Shown: positions 1 to 7,666, counted from the first letter of the stretch. The stretch: DNA of 64,000 nt from Candidatus Peregrinibacteria bacterium Gr01-1014_25 (GCA_007376205.1 VMFU01000001.1:30661-94660), one strand, 5' to 3'. A program made the numbers and translations. The notes: generated from the letters alone by a model not told the origin.

Positions 1-78
1 GGGATTCGAACCCTCGAGACCCTTTTGGGGCCTACACGATTTCGAGTCGTGCGCCTTCAACCACTCGGCCATCCCTCC
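1..78 (-). tRNA. tRNA-Ser (anticodon CGA), 3' end cut by window
   Basis: On the minus strand the 5' end reads GGAGGGATGGCCGAGTGG, a standard tRNA-Ser acceptor and D arm. The anticodon stem CACGA/TCGTG encloses the loop CTCGAAA, giving anticodon CGA for UCG codons. A long variable arm (class II) and the GGTTCGAATCC T-arm follow. The last bases of the T stem, the 3' acceptor strand and any CCA lie outside the window. Confidence 0.95.
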
Positions 79-106
79 AAGACCATTGTACACAGCGACG
101 CGACGC

Positions 107-895
107 TCATGTGTACTTTTTCCCGTACAACTCGGCAACCGGTGAGAGCGTGGATTTCTGGGGGATCTTTTCCGCAAGGACTTTGCCGCGGCGCTTGTAC
201 ACCCGATAGGCGGCGGCACGGGGCTTGGACGTGAGGATTTTGAAATACTTTCCATCGATGAATGCCACGGCGCAGTGATTTTCGACGGCGATGCCGATGC
301 CTCCGCGACGGGCGATCATATCCCGAAAATGCTTCCTGCGTGGCACTCCCCGCGTGTTGCTGTCGTAGTGGGGACAATGCACGCCGCGAATCAATCCCAG
401 TCCTTTGACATTGATGTACCGCCACTTCCGCGGATTGTAGAACGACATCGAATCGCTGTGCCCCGACGCAAACCAGCAGATCGATCCCGCGCTGACGCCG
501 CAGAGCACGATGCCTTTCCGGTAGGCGGCCGCAAGCATGCGGTCGACGCCGAGGCGCCGCCAGATGCGCATCATCTTCAGCGTGTTGCCTCCTCCGACGT
601 ACACGATGTCCGCCGACAGGATTTTCCTCCGCATCGCCGCGGGCGCCGGCGTTTTCCCGACGAGATGGAGCACGTCCGTCCTACATCGCAGCACGTCACC
701 GAAGTACCGTTGGATATTGCGCCAGTATCCTGCCGAGTCCGAACTGGCCGTCGGAATGAACAGGAGTCGCGGGTGCTTCTTGCCGGAAAGACGGATGATT
801 TCCTCATCGATGGCCTTCGTCGCTCTCTTGCGAATGTCGCCGCCGCCAATGGCCACCAGTTTTTTCATGAATCGACGCGGGAATATTCCCACCAT
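107..895 (-). CDS. Peptidase family S51 (PepE/cyanophycinase-like) hydrolase
   Basis: This 262-residue protein belongs to the S51 serine peptidase family (dipeptidase E / cyanophycinase group). The nucleophile elbow is visible as GVSAGSICW, with an upstream VGGGNT glycine loop that in the family helps form the oxyanion hole. An N-terminal LVAIGGG strand and a PHYDSN segment also fit. Known members cleave Asp-X dipeptides or cyanophycin; the substrate here cannot be read from sequence. The first ATG is chosen because GGAGGG lies 6 nt upstream; a second ATG nine codons in (MKKLVAIGGG) lacks a ribosome site. The gene runs toward tRNA-Ser and looks monocistronic. Confidence 0.85.
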   Translation of the reverse strand: MVGIFPRRFMKKLVAIGGGDIRKRATKAIDEEIIRLSGKKHPRLLFIPTASSDSAGYWRNIQRYFGDVLRCRTDVLHLVGKTPAPAAMRRKILSADIVYVGGGNTLKMMRIWRRLGVDRMLAAAYRKGIVLCGVSAGSICWFASGHSDSMSFYNPRKWRYINVKGLGLIRGVHCPHYDSNTRGVPRRKHFRDMIARRGGIGIAVENHCAVAFIDGKYFKILTSKPRAAAYRVYKRRGKVLAEKIPQKSTLSPVAELYGKKYT

Positions 896-1059
896 ACACT
901 TCCCTCCATCAGCAGTGGTTCGATTTGAGGGCGCAAAGGAGCCACTCGAGCAATCAGCCTGGCGTTCTGCCCGTAATCCTCGAATAGCGCGGCATCTGGA
1001 AAAAAACGTCCGTCAATTGCTTCTGTGCTGCCCTCATACATGCGAAAAACCGGGGGGTC

Positions 1060-1088
1060 TTGCCTTCCTTGCCTTCTATTTCTAGAAT
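1060..1088 (+). promoter_or_regulatory. Candidate sigma-70 type promoter for the histone doublet
   Basis: TTGCCT (1060-1065) and TAGAAT (1083-1088) are separated by exactly 17 nt, close to the -35/-10 consensus, and would give a leader of about 25 nt. A second -10-like hexamer TACTTT lies at 1104-1109, 11 nt before the ATG, so a near-leaderless start is also possible. No Shine-Dalgarno precedes the gene; the stretch before the ATG is pyrimidine-rich. Confidence 0.45.
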
Positions 1089-1120
1089 CTCACCTGTTTT
1101 TAGTACTTTTCCCCCTTCCT

Positions 1121-1480
1121 ATGTCCTACGTTGTTGCTTCCAAGGTCAAGGAATACGTGAACGGCAAAAACATGATGGCCGCCGGCGACCTCGCCGACCA
1201 TTTGAGCAAGCAGGTCGAGATGTGGTTGGCTCAAGGCCTCAAGGCCGCTCAAGCCAACGACCGCAAGACGGTCCGCGGCTGCGACATTCTCGTCTTCTCC
1301 CCGGGCAAGACGCCGTTCGTTGTCGCCTCGAAGATCAAGGAATACGTGAACGGCAAAAACATGATGGCCTCCGGCGACCTCGCCGACTACGCGAGCGGCC
1401 TGGTCGAATGGCTCCTCTCGATGGCCTGCGACCGCTGCAAGTCCAACGACCGCAAGACGGTCCGCGGCGGCGACCTTTGA
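1121..1480 (+). CDS. Bacterial histone doublet (two tandem histone folds)
   Basis: This 119-residue protein consists of two copies of a bacterial histone-fold unit of about 54 residues (residues 3-56 and 66-119) joined by a short linker (LVFSPGKTP). Each copy starts VVASK(V/I)KEYVNGKNMMA and ends NDRKTVRG, the helix-1 and loop-2/helix-3 signatures of Bdellovibrio Bd0055-like histones, where the RKT segment contacts DNA. By eye the halves are about 63% identical, with nearly all differences in the central helix, which forms the dimer interface in histone folds. The protein should fold as an intramolecular pseudodimer and bind DNA. The start is set at the ATG just before the first fold; the ORF track extends upstream without support. 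A strong terminator follows, so it is monocistronic. The architecture is clear; the DNA-binding mode is inferred. Confidence 0.85.
   Translation: MSYVVASKVKEYVNGKNMMAAGDLADHLSKQVEMWLAQGLKAAQANDRKTVRGCDILVFSPGKTPFVVASKIKEYVNGKNMMASGDLADYASGLVEWLLSMACDRCKSNDRKTVRGGDL
1146..1468 (+). repeat. Internal direct DNA repeat, 189-bp period, in the histone gene
   Basis: Positions 1146-1198 and 1335-1387 (53 bp) differ at one base, and 1254-1279 matches 1443-1468 over 26/26 bases. Both pairs are offset by 189 bp (63 codons). The DNA between them, coding the central helix, is much less similar. This indicates a recent tandem duplication or ongoing gene conversion of the functional ends. Confidence 0.9.
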
Positions 1481-1503
1481 ACCGTTTCTCTATCGGTATT
1501 CCT

Positions 1504-1533
1504 ACAGGGCGGCTGAAGGCCGCCCTGTTTGTA
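1504..1533 (+). terminator. Rho-independent terminator after the histone gene
   Basis: A 10-bp perfect stem (ACAGGGCGGC / GCCGCCCTGT) with loop TGAAG is followed by a short T-rich tail (TTTGT). It lies 24 nt after the histone stop and before the ugd promoter. Confidence 0.75.
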
Positions 1534-1573
1534 TAGGCATGGGGCCCCTCTGGGCCGCCCTCGCTCCGTCAGC

Positions 1574-1579
1574 TACACT
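1574..1579 (+). promoter_or_regulatory. -10-like TACACT, leaderless start of ugd
   Basis: TACACT ends 8 nt before the ugd ATG, with no Shine-Dalgarno in between. Transcription would begin at or next to the start codon. Confidence 0.55.
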
Positions 1580-1587
1580 CCTACCCT

Positions 1588-2976
1588 ATGAAAATTGCCG
1601 TGATCGGCACGGGCTACGTCGGTCTGGTCAGTGCCGCATGCTTCGCGGAACTGGGTCATACCGTGTACGGCATCGACATCGACCCGAAGAAGGTCGAGAA
1701 GCTACAGGCGGGCATTCCCACGATCTACGAACCCGGACTGGAGGAGATTCTCAAGCGCGGCCTTGAGCACAAGCGTCTGACGTTCTCCACAGACATTCAT
1801 GACGCGTTGCCGCACGTCGAGGTCGTCTTCTGCGCGGTGGCTACGCCGCAGGGCGAGAATCACCAGGCCGATTTGCGCGCGGTATTCGCCGTGGCGGACG
1901 ACGTCGGCCGGCACGCGATGCGCGGCCTGGTATTCGTGAACAAGTCGACGGTGCCCGTCGGCACGGGAAAGAAGTGCGAGGAACGGATCGCGGCGATCCT
2001 GAAGGAGCGCGGCGTGGACTTCCGCATCCCCGTCATCAGCAACCCCGAATTCCTGCGCGAAGGCATGGCGGTGACCGATACGACGATGCCGGAGCGGATC
2101 GTCGTGGGCATCAATGACGACGCTATGAGTTATGAGCCGCAAGCTATGAGCGATGGGGAAAATACTCACAGCTCACAGCTCACAGCTCACAGCCCCATCA
2201 ACGCCAGAGCGTTGATGGAAGAGCTCTACCGTCCCATCACGCGCATCGGCAAGCCGCTGGTTTTCATGGGCCGCGAGAGCGCCGAAATCGTGAAGTACGC
2301 GTCGAACGCCTTCCTCGCGACGAAGATCAGCTTCATCAACATGCTAACGGAATTCTGCGAGAAGACCGGCGCCAACATCCGCGACGTCGCGCGCGGCATG
2401 GGACTCGACAGCCGCATCGGATCACGGTTCCTCCACGCGGGGATCGGTTATGGCGGCAGTTGCTTTCCGAAGGACGTGAAGGCGCTCATGGCGACGGCGA
2501 AGGAGTACGATCTCGATTTCGCCATCATCGAAGCGACGGACGAGATCAATGCGTACCAGCGCAAACGATTCTTCGACAAGATCCTTAAGGCGCTGCCGCC
2601 GAAGGCGACGGTGTGCGTGTGGGGTTTGGCCTTCAAGCCGAAGACCGACGACATGCGCGATGCGCCCAGCTTGGACCTGATTCCCCTGCTCCTGCAATCC
2701 GGCCATGCCGTGCGGACGTACGATCCGGCGGCGATGGAGAACGCGAAAAAACTCTTACCCGACAGCGTCGCATTCTGCACGAATCCCCTCGAGGCGGCGC
2801 AGAAGGCCGATGCGGTCGTCCTCCTCACCGAATGGGACGAATTCCGCGGTGTGGATCTGGCGGAACTGGCGAAAGCCATGAAGGGCAAAGACCTCTTCGA
2901 CGGACGCAATGTCTACGAACCGAAGGAGGTGATGGATGCGAGATTGGCGTACCATGGGATCGGGATTGATTCATAG
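1588..2976 (+). CDS. ugd: UDP-glucose 6-dehydrogenase
   Basis: Oxidises UDP-glucose to UDP-glucuronate with two NAD+ in the cytoplasm. The 462 residues contain the N-terminal Rossmann motif GTGYVGLV (7-14), NKSTVPVGTG, NPEFLREG, the catalytic-cysteine motif GYGGSCFPKD (Cys near 292) and a C-terminal nucleotide-binding domain with GLAFKPKTDDMRDAP. It is somewhat longer than usual because about 25 residues (roughly 178-205, with SHSSQLTAHS-like content) are encoded by an in-frame 7-bp-period repeat array between the NAD domain and the central helix. The product feeds the UDP-glucuronate 4-epimerase at 4540. A hairpin separates it from the convergent purCE gene. Confidence 0.95.
   Translation: MKIAVIGTGYVGLVSAACFAELGHTVYGIDIDPKKVEKLQAGIPTIYEPGLEEILKRGLEHKRLTFSTDIHDALPHVEVVFCAVATPQGENHQADLRAVFAVADDVGRHAMRGLVFVNKSTVPVGTGKKCEERIAAILKERGVDFRIPVISNPEFLREGMAVTDTTMPERIVVGINDDAMSYEPQAMSDGENTHSSQLTAHSPINARALMEELYRPITRIGKPLVFMGRESAEIVKYASNAFLATKISFINMLTEFCEKTGANIRDVARGMGLDSRIGSRFLHAGIGYGGSCFPKDVKALMATAKEYDLDFAIIEATDEINAYQRKRFFDKILKALPPKATVCVWGLAFKPKTDDMRDAPSLDLIPLLLQSGHAVRTYDPAAMENAKKLLPDSVAFCTNPLEAAQKADAVVLLTEWDEFRGVDLAELAKAMKGKDLFDGRNVYEPKEVMDARLAYHGIGIDS
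2122..2193 (+). repeat. Fold-back heptamer repeat array inside ugd
   Basis: Left array: GCTATGA, GTTATGA, GCCGCAA, GCTATGA, GCGATGG. A spacer of about 8 nt (GGAAAATA) and then CTCACAG four times in perfect tandem (2165-2192) follow. Read in reverse, the right array is GCTGTGA, one base from the left unit GCTATGA, so the two arms can pair. The array is translated in frame and adds about 25 residues absent from ordinary UDP-glucose dehydrogenases. The same architecture recurs at 23503-23577. Confidence 0.85.
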
Positions 2977-3009
2977 AAAAGCGAACCTACGGGGATACCG
3001 TAGGCTCGC
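2977..3009 (-). terminator. Terminator between ugd and purCE
   Basis: The hairpin GCGAACCTACGG / CCGTAGGCTCGC has one mismatch and a 5-nt loop. On the minus strand it is followed by TTTTCTA, so it should terminate purCE; it may also stop ugd transcripts from the other side. Confidence 0.7.
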
Positions 3010-3020
3010 TGGTTCTTGGT

Positions 3021-4349
3021 TCAAAGCATGCATGATGGGGAATCGAGAGTTTCGATTGCCATCCGCCGCATAGCGTAGGCAGCAGGATTACGATGCGAGA
3101 GAATGTTGAGCGCCGCAAGGACGCCGTTATCCACGTCTGGCGCAACCAGCAGCGGGACGCTGCTGGGCATCCGCAGACTGCTCCAGAGGTCGTCAGGAAA
3201 TTCCTTGGCTGTCGCACAGACTGCAATGATCGGCCAGCTGGAACGAGCGGCAAGCACCGGGCCAAGCCCGTCGCTCTTCCCGACAACAGCGAGGATGACG
3301 CCGCCATCGGGGTAGCGATCGAGAAGACCATCGAACGTCTGCAGTGTTGCCACGGGTGCCTTGTGCGCGGAGCACGCGACCGATTCCACTGTAACGCCCG
3401 GGCAGTGGACACTGTCGGAAGGCCCGGGGTCTTTTACAGACCCCCGCCAGAGAACGATCGCCTGACGGGGAATACGCATCTGTTCGGTCAGACGAGCAAC
3501 GAGTGCGTACTTCCCCTCGACCTCGCTCAGAGGGTGATCATCTCGGAAGAGTTGCTTGCTGACTTCCTTGCCCTCACGGTCTTTCAGTCTCCAGTTATCA
3601 CTGTCGATCACGTCCGCGATGTAAAGTTTCCCTTGTGAGTCAACACCGAACTCGATCTTGAGATCAATGAGCTTGAAGCCCATTTGCATCCATGCGCCTT
3701 CCAAGACGAGAAACACCCGCCGTGTCAGTTCTTCGAGCTGTTTGATCGTGACTGACGCAGGCAAGATGCGTGACCGATCGACAGACAGCTCCAGTGCGCC
3801 CTGGCTGGACCACAGCGGAACTTTCGAATGGCGAAGGGTCCAGCGCTCGTCCTGAGGATTGAGAATGAGTGGATCCTCAACGAGCTTCTTGCCGGCCGGA
3901 TCGAGACAGTCGACGGGAAGGGTACCTTCCATACCGGAGCACTGGCCTTTTGTCGTCTTGAGGAAGAACTCGATTTGCAGACGGTGAAAGCGATGCAATG
4001 GAGTGATGGGAAGATGTGGGTTGCGCTTGAGAATGCTGCCATCGGCATAGCGCCGTGCAACGACCTCAAGGAGAATCATGTCACACAAAGGTGCCAGGAA
4101 TTCCGTCTCGGAGAGCTGCTGTCTGTATGCCACGGGTAAACCAGCATCTCGCAGGAGCTCGAAGATGCGACAGGTGGTTGCCGTTGCGGACTTGGCCTTC
4201 GTGTCGAATTGCCGCGTCAACGAGGGGTCATCCATGGCCGTGATCGCTTTCTTAGCCTCCAGAATGGAGAGAGTAGGGTGACCTTCCGCCTCATACACCA
4301 GTTTGGTCTTCCCCTCCGCCAGCAAGCGACCTTTCAGAAACGTGTTCAT
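3021..4349 (-). CDS. purCE: Bifunctional SAICAR synthetase - class II AIR carboxylase (PAICS-type PurC-PurE fusion)
   Basis: Catalyses AIR carboxylation and SAICAR formation in purine synthesis. Residues 1 to about 270 are a PurC domain (GRLLAEGKTKLVYEAEG, RRYADGSILKRNP, LIDLKIEFGVD, LADV-like IADVIDSDNWRL). The C-terminal part is a PurE domain with SAHKAP, VVGKSDGLGPVLA and PDDLWSSLRMPS, the pattern of animal-type class II AIR carboxylase rather than the bacterial class I enzyme. Order and length (442 residues) match vertebrate PAICS (about 425). The start is placed at MNTFLKGRLLAEGK because homology begins there and AAAGGA lies 14 nt upstream; the 96 extra residues in the ORF track have no support. 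It lies alone between the ugd and epimerase genes. Confidence 0.92.
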   Translation of the reverse strand: MNTFLKGRLLAEGKTKLVYEAEGHPTLSILEAKKAITAMDDPSLTRQFDTKAKSATATTCRIFELLRDAGLPVAYRQQLSETEFLAPLCDMILLEVVARRYADGSILKRNPHLPITPLHRFHRLQIEFFLKTTKGQCSGMEGTLPVDCLDPAGKKLVEDPLILNPQDERWTLRHSKVPLWSSQGALELSVDRSRILPASVTIKQLEELTRRVFLVLEGAWMQMGFKLIDLKIEFGVDSQGKLYIADVIDSDNWRLKDREGKEVSKQLFRDDHPLSEVEGKYALVARLTEQMRIPRQAIVLWRGSVKDPGPSDSVHCPGVTVESVACSAHKAPVATLQTFDGLLDRYPDGGVILAVVGKSDGLGPVLAARSSWPIIAVCATAKEFPDDLWSSLRMPSSVPLLVAPDVDNGVLAALNILSHRNPAAYAMRRMAIETLDSPSCML

Positions 4350-4396
4350 GAGAAACCATGTCCTTTCTGTTAGGCATGCCGTTGGAACCAAAGAAC

Positions 4397-4427
4397 GCCT
4401 CGCGGTGGCATGAAAAAGTTGCGAGGC
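4397..4427 (-). other. Possible leader hairpin upstream of purCE
   Basis: GCCTCGC and GCGAGGC form a 7-bp perfect stem around a 17-nt loop, 47 nt upstream of the purCE start. A purine-gene leader could be regulated here, but no known riboswitch core was recognised. It may be only a structural hairpin. Confidence 0.3.
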
Positions 4428-4539
4428 CGGGGAGCATATCAAGCCCGGGTTTACGCCGCCAGTGAATCGGCCATCCCGGTCCTTGACCAGATCTGGGCTT
4501 CTTTCGTTTGCGCGGCTTCTTCGATATCGTTGCGAAGAC

Positions 4540-5487
4540 ATGCGCATTCTCTTAACAGGCGCCGCAGGCTTCATCGGCTTCCATACCGCAACGGCGCTCC
4601 TCGCGCGCGGGGACGAGGTCGTTGGATTGGATAACATGAGCCCCTACTACGACCCCAAGCTGAAGAAAGACCGGCTGCAGTATCTGCAGGGCAAGAAGGG
4701 ATTTACATTCATGGAGGGCGACATCCGTGACCGCGCTACGGTCAAGAAGGCGATGGAGGGCTGCGACCGCGTTTGCCATCTCGCCGCGCTCGCCGGGGTC
4801 CGCTACGCGTTCGATCACCCCGACGAGTACATCGCGATCAACATCACGGGGTTCTTCAACGTCCTCGACGAAGTCCGGCTCCAGAAGATCCCGGGCCTCA
4901 TCTACGCCTCGTCCAGCTCCGTCTACGGCGGCAACACGACGTTCCCGTCCAAGGAAACCGACCGCACCGACGATCCGATTTCCCTCTACGGCCAAAACAA
5001 GAAGGACAACGAACTCCTTGCGCACACGTACCACAGGCTCTACGGAACGCACGTCACGGGGTTGCGATTCTTCACGGTCTACGGACCGTGGGGACGGCCC
5101 GACATGGCGCTGTTTCTATTCACGGAATCGCTGTTGCATGATCGGCCGCTCACCATCTTCGGCCACGGCAAGATGCAGCGCGACTTCACGTACGTCGACG
5201 ATATCGTGTCGGGCATCGTCGCCACGATCGACAAGAATTGCGAGGAGGAAGTATTCAACCTCGGCTGCGGCAAGACGGAGGAGCTGATGGACTACGTGAG
5301 GATGATTGAAGCCGCCTGCGGAAAGGAAGCCAAGAAGGAATTCCTCCCCATGCAACCGGGCGACACGACGAAGAGTGCGGCGGATATCACAAAGGCAAGG
5401 ACGATGCTCGGGTTCGATCCCCAGACGACGATCAAGGATGGTGTGCCAAAATTTGTAGAATGGTATCGCGGGTACTACAAGATCTAG
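4540..5487 (+). CDS. UDP-glucuronate 4-epimerase (NAD-dependent SDR)
   Basis: Interconverts UDP-glucuronate and UDP-galacturonate. The 315-residue extended SDR begins MRILLTGAAGFIGFHTA with a TGxxGxxG NAD motif and has DNMSPYYDPKLK, the SSSSVYGG serine motif, the catalytic pair YGQNKKDNE (YxxxK) and GLRFFTVYGPWGRPDMA, all typical of the family. The start is the ATG at the Rossmann strand, 9 nt after TATCGT; the longer ORF-track start is unsupported. It would use the product of the nearby ugd. Its stop overlaps by 4 nt the stop of the convergent membrane-protein gene. Confidence 0.92.
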   Translation: MRILLTGAAGFIGFHTATALLARGDEVVGLDNMSPYYDPKLKKDRLQYLQGKKGFTFMEGDIRDRATVKKAMEGCDRVCHLAALAGVRYAFDHPDEYIAINITGFFNVLDEVRLQKIPGLIYASSSSVYGGNTTFPSKETDRTDDPISLYGQNKKDNELLAHTYHRLYGTHVTGLRFFTVYGPWGRPDMALFLFTESLLHDRPLTIFGHGKMQRDFTYVDDIVSGIVATIDKNCEEEVFNLGCGKTEELMDYVRMIEAACGKEAKKEFLPMQPGDTTKSAADITKARTMLGFDPQTTIKDGVPKFVEWYRGYYKI

Positions 5488-6704
5488 CGCCGCAGCCAGA
5501 CCTCGGCGCCATTCGTCGCCGTCTCTTTCCACTGCTCGCTCCAACTGCGCATCACCGGACATGGTCGCAGGCACACTACCGCGCTGCCGCGCGGCAGGAG
5601 TTCGGGGACGAAACGCCGCACTTCCAGCGGAGAGTATTGCCACTCGTGGCCGAACGGTCCCACGAGGAGGACGACGCCCTGCACTCTCCGTTCTTGCAAC
5701 ATCGTAAGCGTGGACACCGCAACGGACGGCGGAGGGCGACGCAGGAGGGAAGGTAGTGCGACGACGCTTCCAACAATCGCTAATGCCATCACTCCGACGG
5801 GCAGCAACGCGCCGGACGTACGGGAAAGCAACTGGCGTATACCCTCGATGCCGAGCGGTAGCAGGAGAATCGCGTAGTACGCATGTGGCGCGGAAAGCAG
5901 GATGAATGCCGCTGTTAGGAGTGCCGCGGCGCGCAGCGACCATGAACCGTACCGGAGAATCCCCCATGTTCCCAACACGACGGCGGGGATGCCCGTAAGA
6001 AGCAGGACATTGCCCGCATCGAGAAATCGCTGGGACGATGGCATCGCTCCACCCGCGCCGTGGATCAGCATCGTCGCAAGCGCGAGTGGATTGGTGAGCG
6101 AGTAAAGCGCGAGGAGAGCGACGGGCAAGGCGACAAGCCCCCCCGCACAGAGGCGCGACGGAGCGACGCCGGAGCACGCACGCCAAGCGAGCGGCAACGC
6201 GAGGATGCCTTGGTACGCGACGAAAAGATTGCCGAGCCACAGCAGTCCGACGATCCCCTGATACGCGCGGAGGCGATCCTGCCGCGCGATGCACCAAACG
6301 AGAAGGAGCGTACCGAGCGCTGTGAGTGGCGCGAGCATGATCGTCCCCGCCTGCAGGAGCATCGCCGGAGCAAGCAGCCACGCCACGCACAGCGCGATGC
6401 GGTCGCGCACCGGGCGGTCGCGTGCGCAATCCGCGACGATCCACGCCGCCTGCACGAGCGCGGTGGCGAGGACGAGACGCCAGAGTGCCTCCTGCCACGG
6501 GAACGCTTCCGTCAGGGAAAAGAGCGCCCTTGCCAGCGGCGGGTGCGGGTAGGGAATGTTCAGGAGGTACTTCGCCTCGTCTGTCCGCACACCGATACCG
6601 AGCTGGAAAACCGCCAGCGCGACCGCGTACGCCTGCAGGATCACCGCGTAGAGGACGCGTCGCATGGCTGCGGAGGGGACAGATCGAAGAAGAGACGCAG
6701 GCAT
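5484..6704 (-). CDS. GT-C-like polytopic membrane glycosyltransferase
   Basis: A hydrophobic protein of about 406 residues with roughly ten membrane segments. The first outer loop carries RTDEAKYLLNIPYPHPP, an acidic motif placed as in ArnT/PMT-like GT-C enzymes that use polyprenyl-phosphate sugars. A short soluble C-terminal tail ends the protein. It directly follows, and overlaps by up to 64 nt, the polyprenyl-phosphate sugar synthase gene, which suggests it uses that lipid-linked sugar donor outside the membrane. An alternative ATG 13 codons downstream (MRRVLYAVI, 6665) is equally possible; neither has a clear ribosome site. The exact substrate is unknown. Confidence 0.75.
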   Translation of the reverse strand: MPASLLRSVPSAAMRRVLYAVILQAYAVALAVFQLGIGVRTDEAKYLLNIPYPHPPLARALFSLTEAFPWQEALWRLVLATALVQAAWIVADCARDRPVRDRIALCVAWLLAPAMLLQAGTIMLAPLTALGTLLLVWCIARQDRLRAYQGIVGLLWLGNLFVAYQGILALPLAWRACSGVAPSRLCAGGLVALPVALLALYSLTNPLALATMLIHGAGGAMPSSQRFLDAGNVLLLTGIPAVVLGTWGILRYGSWSLRAAALLTAAFILLSAPHAYYAILLLPLGIEGIRQLLSRTSGALLPVGVMALAIVGSVVALPSLLRRPPPSVAVSTLTMLQERRVQGVVLLVGPFGHEWQYSPLEVRRFVPELLPRGSAVVCLRPCPVMRSWSEQWKETATNGAEVWLRR

Positions 6705-7642
6705 GTTTCATCGTCCGTCCCGCGCCGGTGTCGCCGGTGCAGCACCTCGATGGCATCTGCGGCGACGCGCTGCAGGAGGACATCCGAGAGCAGCCATCCC
6801 TCCCTGTCGGCATGGAAACGCAGCGTCTGTTCCGCCTGCTGCGGCATCGCGCGGTTGGCATAGAGCGGAGACAGGGCGAGCGCGCGGGGGAGGAGCCACA
6901 GGAACATCGCGATGCATAAGGCTAAGAGCAGCCACACCGTCCATTCGACGCCCATCTGCCGCAGCATGAGCCGCAGGAGCTGGCGTCCGAACGCGAGCTG
7001 CACGGCGAACGTCAGCTTGCTATGTCCCGCGATCCGCTGCCGGAACACCAAGGGCACTTCGCCGACGCGCGCCGTCGGCGGGAGCGCGGCGAGGATCTCC
7101 AGGAGGATTTTGAAACCGGACGGTCGGAGCGCGGCACGCACGCCCTCCCATGACGTGCGCCGCAGGACAAAGTAGCCGCTCAAAGGATCGGTGACGCCGG
7201 CGGGACAGATGCGACGGGTGACCCACGTGCCGACGCGGCTCATGATGCGGCGGCTCTCGACCCACTCCCCCGTGCTGCCTCCTTCCCTGTAGCGCGACGC
7301 GACGGCGACGTCCGCGCCCCGTTGCACCGCGGCAAGCAGCGCGGGGAGTTGAGCGGGATCGTGTTGCCCGTCGCTGTCCATGACTGCAAGAACGTCGCCC
7401 GACGCGGCCGCGAAGCCCGTGACGACTGCCGAGGAGAGGCCGCGCTCATTCGTGCGCCGCACGACGCGGATGCGGTGGTCGTCCGCGCCCAGTCGCTCCG
7501 CAACCGCCCACGTCTGGTCCGGCGAATCGTCGTCAACGACGATCACTTCGTAATCGATGCTCCCGAGCACCGTCCGTATCTCCGCGAGAAGCTGCGGGAG
7601 CGACTGCGCCTCGTTGTACGTGGGAATGACGAGGGAGAACAC
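6641..7642 (-). CDS. Polyprenyl-phosphate mannose/glucose synthase-like GT2
   Basis: A GT2 enzyme of the DPM1 type, transferring a sugar from a nucleotide donor to polyprenyl phosphate. Visible motifs are FSLVIPTYNEAQSLPQLL, VIVVDDDSPDQTW, DSDGQHDP (the metal-binding DxD region) and the C-terminal VPLVFRQRIAGHSKL. After the catalytic domain (about residues 1-230) a hydrophobic helix and a basic tail of about 90 residues extend it. The ORF track begins at a TTG, but TATACT lies exactly 6 nt before an in-frame GTG at 7642, matching the leaderless pattern of this window; that start is used. It is followed by the GT-C-like gene it probably serves. Confidence 0.85.
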   Translation of the reverse strand: MFSLVIPTYNEAQSLPQLLAEIRTVLGSIDYEVIVVDDDSPDQTWAVAERLGADDHRIRVVRRTNERGLSSAVVTGFAAASGDVLAVMDSDGQHDPAQLPALLAAVQRGADVAVASRYREGGSTGEWVESRRIMSRVGTWVTRRICPAGVTDPLSGYFVLRRTSWEGVRAALRPSGFKILLEILAALPPTARVGEVPLVFRQRIAGHSKLTFAVQLAFGRQLLRLMLRQMGVEWTVWLLLALCIAMFLWLLPRALALSPLYANRAMPQQAEQTLRFHADREGWLLSDVLLQRVAADAIEVLHRRHRRGTDDETCLRLFFDLSPPQPCDASSTR

Positions 7643-7648
7643 GATGGA

Positions 7649-7654
7649 AGTATA
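7649..7654 (-). promoter_or_regulatory. -10-like TATACT, leaderless GTG start
   Basis: On the minus strand TATACT is followed by 6 nt and the GTG of the polyprenyl-phosphate sugar synthase. It sits between that GTG and the stop of the upstream gene, so the synthase probably has its own promoter. Confidence 0.55.
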
Positions 7655-7666
7655 GGACAAGAAGGG

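Noticed and set aside
896-1059. Small genes in the gap between the S51 and histone genes
   Set aside because: Only shadow frames (537..1085, 1025..) with no ribosome site or domain; nothing else recognised in this stretch.
2165-2192. CTCACAG array as a CRISPR
   Set aside because: Direct tandem 7-mers without spacers and no cas genes; a short tandem repeat.
2122-2193. Frameshift or pseudogene in ugd
   Set aside because: The repeat insertion keeps the reading frame and all catalytic motifs on both sides are intact.
4350-4540. Purine riboswitch upstream of purCE
   Set aside because: A hairpin is present but the conserved three-way junction of purine or PRPP riboswitches was not seen.
5116-6861. 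581-codon minus-strand ORF
   Set aside because: Overlaps the GT-C-like gene in another frame and the epimerase on the opposite strand; Arg/Pro/Ala-rich shadow.
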